52,184 nucleotides of DNA from contig DAHXLU010000063.1 of the NCBI GenBank assembly GCA_027365835.1, positions 1 to 52,184 on the forward strand, written 5' to 3'. This DNA is from JAJZMA01 sp021850405 (GTDB lineage: Bacteria; Chloroflexota; Dormibacteria; Aeolococcales; Aeolococcaceae). Made by a program: the position numbers and the translations under genes. Of the stretch, positions 8,978 through 15,537 are shown piece by piece. Position 1 is the stretch's first letter. Each line of letters opens with the position of its first letter. Below the pieces are notes generated by a model. It did not search any database, was not told the origin of the DNA, and worked only from the letters and a program-made list of their open reading frames with translations.

Positions 8978-9327
8978 TTGCATTTGCATGGTGATCGCTA
9001 GACTGGACCGCAATCCTTTCACCCAGAAGGAAGGAAGGTTTCGCATTCAACATCATGGCAGGGCATCGATCGTACTGCGCTGGACCTGGCACCCACAAGC
9101 AGGCGGTAAGAGCCCCCTCGACAGCCAGGTCAGGGTTTTGCGACCCCAAACGGCTGGTGGGCAGAGCCGTTACCGATTGCCTCGCATTTGTCATCCATCC
9201 GGATTTTCGACCGCTCTCGTCCCCAGTCCTTCCAGGTAGTGCTCAGTACAACAGCAGCGTCCATGCTCCGTACCTCACCATGGCCTGGCCGGGGAAGACC
9301 CGGATGGACCCTGGGAGTGCCTCCGTC
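8957..9327. other. Intergenic region between convergent genes
   Basis: It lies between the propeller gene (+) and tatC (-). Open frames cross it on both strands, but none has a start signal, family motif or independent support. Apart from the hairpin at its left edge I see nothing definite. Confidence 0.4.
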
Positions 9328-10128
9328 TTACCGGTTCATGGCGTGATCGATGACCGCAATGCTTGCTTCAAAGAGAAGGATCATGGGAATTGCCAGTGCA
9401 GTTGGGGTAAATGGGTCTGCCCCCGGTGTGATGATGAGAGCAAAAAATATGATGCCGATAATGATTGCTTTTCGCCTGCGGCGGAGCATGGACGAAGAGA
9501 ACACGTGCATGCCGGCCAGTGTGACGAGCAGTAGTGGAAATTCAAATGTGATCCCAAAGATGGCTATCACCAGCAGGAAGAAGCTGAGATACTGTCCCAC
9601 GTCAGGCAGATACGTGATGGATGAGCCCATGAACCGCGCCAGGAACGAAAGACCAATTGGTAAAACCAGATACGCAAAGAGTGCTCCGCAGTAAAAGAGC
9701 AGGATGCCACTGGTGATAAATGGCAGCCCCATTCTTCGCTCCTGCCTGCGCAGCGCAGGTTTCACAAACCGCCATCCCTGCCAGGACATTACTGGGACTG
9801 ACACCAAAAGTCCAGCCAGACCCGCGAGCTCCAGCGGGATGGTCATCCCCTGGAGTGGATTCAGGAATACAGGACGGGCATCTGGCAATGCCAGCATCAG
9901 TGGATGGAGCGCAATGGCGAGCAGCTCAGCATGGAACGCCAGGGCCGCAAGGCTGGCAAGGCACCATGCAGCGCCCGATACCAGAAGCACACGCCGCAAC
10001 TCCTCCAGGTGGGCCCGGAGCGGCATCCGCCGGTCCTGGTCACCCGCAGTAGGGAATACTCCTCCCAGGAAGAGGGAGGCGATCTCCTCAGGCGGGGCCG
10101 GGGTTGCTGGTGGCCTGTTCACTGCCAT
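9328..10128 (-). CDS. tatC: Sec-independent protein translocase TatC
   Basis: Core receptor of the twin-arginine pathway, which exports folded, cofactor-bearing proteins. The hallmark N-terminal HLEELRRVL is present, followed by six hydrophobic segments, the family's conserved periplasmic block (FLNPLQGMTIPLELAG), and the C-terminal IITPGADPFTPTALAIPM. About 266 aa from ATG 10128, which overlaps the tatA end by 41 nt. ATG 10026 (MPLRAHLEELRR) is an alternative start with an AGGA 7 nt upstream and would avoid the overlap. It forms a two-gene unit with tatA. A likely client in this window is the Rieske protein at 19662, which begins SRREML. Confidence 0.93.
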   Translation of the reverse strand: MAVNRPPATPAPPEEIASLFLGGVFPTAGDQDRRMPLRAHLEELRRVLLVSGAAWCLASLAALAFHAELLAIALHPLMLALPDARPVFLNPLQGMTIPLELAGLAGLLVSVPVMSWQGWRFVKPALRRQERRMGLPFITSGILLFYCGALFAYLVLPIGLSFLARFMGSSITYLPDVGQYLSFFLLVIAIFGITFEFPLLLVTLAGMHVFSSSMLRRRRKAIIIGIIFFALIITPGADPFTPTALAIPMILLFEASIAVIDHAMNR

Positions 10129-10576
10129 CGCCAGCCTGCACGTCTGCGCTTGCCTCCGTGCCTGCTGGATGCTGGGGATACTGGACTGGAGGCATCGACG
10201 TGGCCGATCCTGGCGTGCCTTCCTGTGTGCCATGCGCTGTCGTCAGGATCGCATCGCCCCGCAACCGATCGGTCGCGATGGTGTTCTCCATGGGGGAAGT
10301 ACTCCCAGGGACTGCCGCTGGAGGCGCCGGTGGTAGCTGATCTGTGGCTGGCACGGGATGCGCCGCTGGGGACGGAACACCAGTGAGATTGACAGTACTG
10401 GAACTCGACTGGGAAGTTGTCTGGCTGCCAGCTGGTGGCTCCTGCATGGCATGGCGGAATTCATTTATGGCCCTCCCCATGCCTCTCCCAACATCGGGAA
10501 GCTTGCTGGGCCCAAAAATAACCAGAACCACGGCGAGAAGAATCAAGAGCTCCGGGATGTGTCCGCTTCCAAACAT
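10088..10576 (-). CDS. tatA: Sec-independent translocase subunit TatA/TatB
   Basis: 163 aa. The N-terminus (HIPELLILLAVVLVIFGPSKLPDVGRGMG) has the short TatA membrane helix, the FGP hinge and an amphipathic helix. A long Pro/Ser/Thr/Ala-rich, probably disordered tail follows and is longer than in typical TatA. The start ATG 10576 has an AGGAGTG ribosome site. It lies upstream of tatC in the same transcription unit. I cannot tell TatA from TatB by sequence alone. No other Tat gene is in the window, so this may be a minimal TatAC system. Confidence 0.92.
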   Translation of the reverse strand: MFGSGHIPELLILLAVVLVIFGPSKLPDVGRGMGRAINEFRHAMQEPPAGSQTTSQSSSSTVNLTGVPSPAAHPVPATDQLPPAPPAAVPGSTSPMENTIATDRLRGDAILTTAHGTQEGTPGSATSMPPVQYPQHPAGTEASADVQAGDGSEQATSNPGPA

Positions 10577-10644
10577 GTAACACTCCTGTCTGACGGTCCT
10601 GTCATGGCCCGCCCCAGGGGCCATCCAGTAAGGCGTATCGGGCG

Positions 10645-11403
10645 CTAGTTTAGCACGTGGGAAGTACCAGTTTCCTGCCCACCACGTCCAGAAATTGCGA
10701 TCTGGCGGACGAGACGGCGGATGCGTTCGGCACGGTGTGGGTAGTCAGTGATGATCCCTGCGACATTTGGATCCCCAAACGCATGGGACACTCCTCGCGG
10801 GGTATTGACGGTCCACAGGAGAACCTGCAGGCCGTGCTGGGCAGCGCGCCGGGTGAGGAGCGGCTGGGCGATCCTGTGGTTGAGGACCAGAACGTCAGCC
10901 TTGCACTTCTGTGCCCGGGCAACCGGGAAGATCACTGGTCGCGCTGATGCCACCACTATGAGACCAGTGGTGATACCGGGGTCAAGGCTGCGGCACTTTG
11001 CCAGTACGGTGGCGCTGTATGAAGAGATCATGTAGTGCGACCTTGCGACCCTTGCATTGAGGCACTCCAGAACGGCCTGTTCATAACCCCTGGCCTTGAT
11101 CTCCACGTTGAGGTGCAGCCGGCTGCCACAAAGCTCTATCGCTTCATCCAGGGTAGGCTGGTGCTGGTGGGTGTAGCGGCAAAACTCGTCATATGTCAGT
11201 CGTGCCAGCCGTAACCCGGCGGCGTTGGGTCCGTGGTGTACGACCAGGACTCCGTCAACCGTACGGCGAACATCAAATTCGACCGCCTCTCCGCCAGAAG
11301 CAATCAGGTGACGAAAGGCGTCGAGCGTGTTGGGAATGCCGGTTGATCCACCACGGTGCGCAACTATCAACGGTCGCTTCAGATCTGGAAACAGTTCGGC
11401 CAT
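10645..11403 (-). CDS. Glycerophosphodiester phosphodiesterase family protein
   Basis: It hydrolyses glycerophosphodiesters to glycerol-3-phosphate plus an alcohol. About 252 aa. AHRGG near the N-terminus and VEFDVRRTVDGVLVVHHG supply the metal-binding and catalytic His, Glu, Asp and His of the GDPD TIM barrel. LNVEIKARG and VLLWTVNTPRG follow at the usual places. No signal peptide, so cytoplasmic. ATG 11403 is chosen because it lies 7 nt after a TATGCT -10 box and directly precedes the family start. The frame also extends to a TTG at 11421. Confidence 0.9.
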   Translation of the reverse strand: MAELFPDLKRPLIVAHRGGSTGIPNTLDAFRHLIASGGEAVEFDVRRTVDGVLVVHHGPNAAGLRLARLTYDEFCRYTHQHQPTLDEAIELCGSRLHLNVEIKARGYEQAVLECLNARVARSHYMISSYSATVLAKCRSLDPGITTGLIVVASARPVIFPVARAQKCKADVLVLNHRIAQPLLTRRAAQHGLQVLLWTVNTPRGVSHAFGDPNVAGIITDYPHRAERIRRLVRQIAISGRGGQETGTSHVLN

Positions 11404-11410
11404 ACTGGAG

Positions 11411-11416
11411 AGCATA
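11411..11416 (-). promoter_or_regulatory. -10 box for a leaderless phosphodiesterase transcript
   Basis: On the minus strand TATGCT ends 7 nt before ATG 11403. This places the likely transcription start at or next to the start codon. Confidence 0.4.
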
Positions 11417-11627
11417 GCCAAAGCGCGCGCACAGCGTCCTCATCTGGGCCTGACTTGTACCTGGGAAGCAGGTCTCCTGGCAGGCGGATCCAGTACAAGG
11501 TGTGGGGAAGGAAAACGTACAGGAGTACCAGGACTGCCCCAGTCCCTTTTGCGCTTCCTGTGCCTGCCGAACGCCTGCAGTGGAGCCTGTGCGGTACCAG
11601 ACCATGCTGGGTCTGGTCGTGAGAGCG

Positions 11628-11633
11628 TAGACT
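11628..11633 (+). promoter_or_regulatory. -10 box for a leaderless rph transcript
   Basis: TAGACT ends 6 nt before ATG 11640. No ribosome site is present between them, so a leaderless mRNA is likely. No clear -35 is seen. Confidence 0.5.
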
Positions 11634-11639
11634 TGGGCA

Positions 11640-12356
11640 ATGCGACCTGACCAGCGTTCTCCCTCTGACCTGCGGAAGGTGTCCATAGAGACTGGGGTGA
11701 TGCCATACGCAGAGGGGAGCGCCCTGATCTCTATGGGAGATACCCGGGTTTTGTGCGCAGCTTCCATCGAGGAGCGGGTTCCCCCCTTTATGAAAGGAAG
11801 TGGAAAGGGGTGGGTGACGGCAGAGTACGCGATGTTGCCACGCAGCACTCTTACCCGCAAGGAGCGCGATGCGCGCAAGGGCCGCATCGATGGACGGGCC
11901 CAGGAGATCCAGCGGCTGGTTGGAAGAAGCCTTCGGGCAGCAGTGGATATGGCCCTGCTGGGGGAGCGGATGATAACAGTCGACTGTGATGTGCTCCAGG
12001 CGGATGGCGGCACACGTACGGCAGCCATAACCGGGGGGTATGTTGCCCTTGCGCTTGCCATAGGCAGGCTGGTTGAGAGCGCTGTTGTGTCTGGCAACCC
12101 CCTGATCCGGGAAGTTGCAGCTGTAAGTGTGGGGCTCATCTCAGGAGAAGTATTGCTGGATCTCTGTTACAGGGAGGATTCGGTCGCAGATACCGATCTC
12201 AACTGCGTGGCTACCTCGGATGGGAACTTTATTGAGATCCAGGGTACGGCGGAGGGAGCGCCATTCACCCGGGGGCAGCTGGAGGAGATGCTGGATATGG
12301 CAAATGCTGGAATTGCCACCCTGAACTCCCTTCAGAAGGCTGCCATAGCCCGCTAG
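11640..12356 (+). CDS. rph: Ribonuclease PH
   Basis: This phosphorolytic 3'-to-5' exoribonuclease trims the 3' ends of tRNA precursors. The 238-aa length is typical. Family blocks are complete: MRPDQRSPSDLRKVSIETG at the start, GDTRVLCAASIEERVPPF, GWVTAEYAMLPRSTLTRKER, RGRI-like DGRAQEIQRLVGRSLRAAVD (RNA contacts), and TVDCDVLQADGGTRTAAITG with the phosphate- and metal-site residues. It is expected to act as a cytoplasmic hexamer. Transcribed alone, apparently leaderless. Confidence 0.95.
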   Translation: MRPDQRSPSDLRKVSIETGVMPYAEGSALISMGDTRVLCAASIEERVPPFMKGSGKGWVTAEYAMLPRSTLTRKERDARKGRIDGRAQEIQRLVGRSLRAAVDMALLGERMITVDCDVLQADGGTRTAAITGGYVALALAIGRLVESAVVSGNPLIREVAAVSVGLISGEVLLDLCYREDSVADTDLNCVATSDGNFIEIQGTAEGAPFTRGQLEEMLDMANAGIATLNSLQKAAIAR

Positions 12357-12464
12357 GACTCTGTCTGCCCCGCCTGGACCGCCACAATGGCGAGGGGACT
12401 GTGCCCTAATCCTGGACCGAGCTGGTGTGCTTGCGGAAGCCTCTGACATTTCGTTGCCGCACTG

Positions 12465-12513
12465 TAACAACGCCACGATATGGATGCAACAGATTTGTTG
12501 TTAACTGTTGCAT
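12465..12513 (+). promoter_or_regulatory. Interlocking inverted repeats (possible pseudoknot) upstream of the Cys/His-rich genes
   Basis: ATGCAACAG (12484-12492) and CTGTTGCAT (12505-12513) form a perfect 9-bp stem. In its 12-nt loop GTTGTTA (12497-12503) is exactly complementary to TAACAAC at 12465-12471. The two helices interlock as in an H-type pseudoknot, or could switch. As DNA the repeats could also be operator half-sites. It lies about 110 nt before the next start codon. Confidence 0.4.
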
Positions 12514-12624
12514 GGAGTAACAGTCAGGTTGCAAGCGGTGTTACCGATGGGAGCCGGTGGGACTGGTATTGCAGGTGGCACGGTATCAGCCGTGCGAGCG
12601 GGAAGTTGGGAGCGGACAGGACAG

Positions 12625-13437
12625 ATGAAAGTAGCATGGTTTTTTGGTGGGAATGGAGCCAGGAGAGACACAGCCGGTGCACCTGACCCTGCCGTTGTTG
12701 GGGTCAGGCACGCAGATACGTGCTCAGCCCGTTCATGTCCATCTGTTTCGGCCATCCAGTGTGGCGCCTTTGATGAGCACGGCAGGCATTGTCCTACCGC
12801 GTGGTGCAGTGAGCACGGCTATATTCGTGATGGAGGCGTCTTTTGCCCTGAGCATGCTGGCTTTGCTGCAGACGATCCCCGCTCGGTGATGCCGTTCGCA
12901 GCCAGGGTAGCCTCACTGGTTGCGCGGGAGATGGAAGAGCAGCTCATGGCCACCCTCGAGATGGCAGCGGCTGATACCGGAGAGCAGGTAGAGCGGGAAC
13001 CTGTTCACTTTGTCTTTTTCGGGGTAGGGCGGACACGGACATGGGAGCGGGGATGGAAGCTCTCGTCCCATCTTGGAGTTAGTGTACGGATAACACTTGC
13101 TGTTGAAGAGCGGGATGCAGGAGCTGTTCTGGCAAGGGTCAACTCCAGAACCGTTGCGCGTGTCTTGCTGCCTGATATTACAGGTGAGGCAGGCTCCCTG
13201 CATGTAAAACGGGCGGACGAGTTGCCCAATTTCCGTTCAGCGCTTATGCAGGCACTGGTAGCCGGGATCCGGCAGTGTCGTTCCACGCAGGCAGTGGTGG
13301 GTGTTACCAATCTTGAAGGGCACGTGCGTCCCCTGGGCAGATCCCCGGTTTTCTCTGGCGATGCAGGCAGGGGAGACAATGGAGTGCCACCTGCTACACC
13401 TGCGACGGCTGCCGAGGCTGCACCCACCGACCTTTAG
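12625..13437 (+). CDS. Unknown Cys/His-rich protein, copy 1
   Basis: 270 aa from ATG 12625 (GGACAGG upstream); the frame is open to 12508. Residues about 33-80 hold a dense metal-site-like cluster, C-x4-C, C, C-x4-C-x2-H, then C-x2-H (CSARSC, CPTAWCSEHG, FCPEHAG). Next come a helical region, the block FFGVGRTRTWERGWKLSSH (about 130-148), an RITLAVEE strand, and a Pro/Ala-rich tail. No signal peptide. It is a clear paralogue of the next gene, with the Cys/His pattern and TWERGWK block shared. I know of no named family for it. The cluster resembles B-box or zinc-ribbon spacing only loosely. Confidence 0.7.
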   Translation: MKVAWFFGGNGARRDTAGAPDPAVVGVRHADTCSARSCPSVSAIQCGAFDEHGRHCPTAWCSEHGYIRDGGVFCPEHAGFAADDPRSVMPFAARVASLVAREMEEQLMATLEMAAADTGEQVEREPVHFVFFGVGRTRTWERGWKLSSHLGVSVRITLAVEERDAGAVLARVNSRTVARVLLPDITGEAGSLHVKRADELPNFRSALMQALVAGIRQCRSTQAVVGVTNLEGHVRPLGRSPVFSGDAGRGDNGVPPATPATAAEAAPTDL

Positions 13438-13616
13438 GGCAGCGCAGGGCCTGGATTCGCAGCGGCGCGTGCCGTTTGGAACTCGTGTCCTGTCTGTGAC
13501 TTTCCGTTCACCAAATCCGTTTCCAGATAGGCTTAGATGAGGGCAGGCTGGACCAGAGGGTGAGAGATAGCCAGTGGTCCTGGCCGATCCAGGCAGGCAT
13601 AAGGAGATAACACAAG

Positions 13617-14336
13617 TTGAGAATTCCCCTTTTTGGGAAAGGCGATTCCGGGAAGGACAGGGCTGGAGAGGCTATTCCCGCAGATGTTGGGCTCATGGGG
13701 ATACGGCGCGCAGACATGTGTTCAGCACGGGCATGTCCCTCCATCAACGCCATCAACTGCGATGGCAAGGATGAGTTTGGACGGCCCTGTCCAACCGCAT
13801 GGTGCCCAGACCACGGGTACGTAAAGGATGGCGGCCATTTCTGCCCCGAGCATGCAGGGTATGCCACCGATGATGTGCGCTCCGCCATGCCGCCAGCGGC
13901 CCGTGTGGCTTCGTGGGTGGCCCGGGAGATGGATAGCTACGTTATGGATGCCTTGTCTGGTGTGCTTCAGGATGGCAGCATGCAGCTTATCCGGGAGCCG
14001 GTGAAGTTCACTTTTTTTGGCGTCAACCGGGTCAGAACCTGGGAGCGAGGCTGGAAGGTATCCTCGCATCAGGGAACCGCCATCCGGATTACCCTTGCTG
14101 TAGAGGAGAGCGACCTTGGGTCGGTAATCCTGCGCGTCAATGGTTCAGACGTGTTGAGGACGCTGGTCCCGGAGCTGAATGCACTTGCGAGCCGGGCCCG
14201 GAGAGACGCCGAGCTGGCTGTTTTTCGCGAGGTTTTGCCAGAGGCGATACTCGCTGGTGTAGACCAGTGGCGGCAGCGACAGCCAGTTGCCCGCGTGGGT
14301 GGGGTCCCCGGCCGGGGTGCGGGGCGCAAGGAGTAA
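13617..14336 (+). CDS. Unknown Cys/His-rich protein, copy 2
   Basis: 239 aa. The TTG start at 13617 has a clear AAGGAG ribosome site about 10 nt upstream. Order matches copy 1: Cys/His cluster (CSARACPSINAINC, CPTAWCPDHG, FCPEHAGYATDD; about residues 36-82), then FFGVNRVRTWERGWKVSSH (about 132-150), then RITLAVEESD. The N-terminus before the cluster and the C-terminal tail differ from copy 1. This suggests an older duplication with all eight Cys/His positions kept. Probably cytoplasmic. Function unknown; the conserved metal-type site and the basic TWERGWK segment are the points to test. Confidence 0.75.
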   Translation: MRIPLFGKGDSGKDRAGEAIPADVGLMGIRRADMCSARACPSINAINCDGKDEFGRPCPTAWCPDHGYVKDGGHFCPEHAGYATDDVRSAMPPAARVASWVAREMDSYVMDALSGVLQDGSMQLIREPVKFTFFGVNRVRTWERGWKVSSHQGTAIRITLAVEESDLGSVILRVNGSDVLRTLVPELNALASRARRDAELAVFREVLPEAILAGVDQWRQRQPVARVGGVPGRGAGRKE

Positions 14337-14422
14337 CTGCGGACTTGTTCCTGCTGTAAGTGTGTGGCCGGTGCTGCCGATCCAGCCCAGTCTGTTCGCG
14401 CTCCTGTCCGTGCTGTACCGCT

Positions 14423-15133
14423 CTATAGCAGGTTGGTAAGGGTTCTGGAGAACAGGCGCACGCGCCCATGGTCGGCTGGGCAAGTATGGAGCAGATGGTT
14501 TATCTTCTCTGTGCCAAGTGCCACCAGTTCCTCGATGGAATGACCCGCCGTGTCGACAGGAGCGCCGATGCAGATTCTGATTTTTTTTCTGAACCAGAGT
14601 GTTTCTGACCCCTGGATACCAACGGGGAGAATCCTGGTGCCGGTGTCAAGGGCAAAGTGTGCAAAGCCTTTCTTGAATGGCAGCAGTGCCTCGCAGTTCT
14701 CTTCAGCAAAATCATACTCGCCCTCCGGAAAGAGGGCGACCCGTCCCCCTTTCCGCAGGCAGAGGTCGGCGTACCCAAACAGTTTTGGGTCATGGTGTCT
14801 TGAGTGGTTCACGGGTATGTAGCCACCTACATGCCGCACTATCCACCACTGCATCCGCCTCTGCACGAGCCCTTCCGGGTTGCCCAGAAAGTGCAGCCGC
14901 GGCTCGGAGGGCAACGCCAGCAGCAGGGCAAAGCTGTCCAGCCAGCCGGAATGGTTGGCGATGACAACCAGCGGCTCGGGCCCCACAGCTTCCTCCCAGA
15001 TGACCTCAAAGCGGAAGAGAAAGTGGAGCAGGGGGGCAATTGCCAGTCTTGCAAGGCGGAACCACACAGTTGCGCCTGGAGATATCGGGAGCAGGTCAGC
15101 CGCTGGCAGGGTTGCTGTTGCAGTGGTTTTCAT
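14423..15133 (-). CDS. Lysophospholipid acyltransferase family protein (PlsC-like)
   Basis: 236 aa. It likely transfers an acyl chain to lysophosphatidate or a similar acceptor at the membrane. NHSGWLD supplies the H-x4-D catalytic pair (about residues 60-65) and LFPEGEYDF the glycerophosphate-binding block (canonical FPEG, then a less usual EYD in place of TRS). A hydrophobic segment at about 25-45 may hold it to the membrane. It ends LPVGIQGSE... and a basic tail. Transcribed alone on the minus strand, apparently leaderless. The acceptor substrate cannot be told from sequence. Confidence 0.88.
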   Translation of the reverse strand: MKTTATATLPAADLLPISPGATVWFRLARLAIAPLLHFLFRFEVIWEEAVGPEPLVVIANHSGWLDSFALLLALPSEPRLHFLGNPEGLVQRRMQWWIVRHVGGYIPVNHSRHHDPKLFGYADLCLRKGGRVALFPEGEYDFAEENCEALLPFKKGFAHFALDTGTRILPVGIQGSETLWFRKKIRICIGAPVDTAGHSIEELVALGTEKINHLLHTCPADHGRVRLFSRTLTNLL

Positions 15134-15141
15134 CTGGGCTT

Positions 15142-15147
15142 AGGCTA
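15142..15147 (-). promoter_or_regulatory. -10 box for a leaderless acyltransferase transcript
   Basis: On the minus strand TAGCCT ends 8 nt before ATG 15133, with no ribosome site between. Confidence 0.4.
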
Positions 15148-15537
15148 CCTGATCATCCATGCTTGACAGCGGTGGCGGGGTATCTGCTGGTGGGCAGTAC
15201 CTCTTGCCCTGGGAGGTGTGGGTATGGTTGCTGCTGCTGCGTTGCCCGGAGCCCCGGAACGGAGGCGAGACGAAGTGGAGCCGGGCGGGCATTCTGCCGG
15301 GCAAAGTGCCTTTCCATGGAACGCGCCGGTGCAAGCATCCCTGGACTTTGCTAAACTACGGCGCCGTGCCCGTAGTGAAATCTGGAGACGGTTTTGCTGG
15401 CTGGGATCAATGGCCCCCAGCTTGTTGTTGTCGCGCGTTTGACGACCCAGGCGCATTTGACTTGAAGTGCAGGGGCACCCATGAATGGCGGGCAGTTGAT
15501 TCCTCTCTGGCCGGGCGGCGCAGGGAAGGGTAGCGCT
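15148..15537. other. Intergenic region before the respiratory operon
   Basis: It separates the divergent acyltransferase and Usp/PCP_red genes. No recognisable gene; the open frames here look like chance. Weak promoter-like pairs toward the operon include TTGACT near 15459 with ATGAAT about 18 nt on, and GTGCAA / TAAACT near 15328-15356. Neither is strong. Confidence 0.35.

Noticed and set aside
9055..9534. 159-codon plus-strand frame
   Set aside because: Its second half is antisense to tatC, and it has no start signal or motif.
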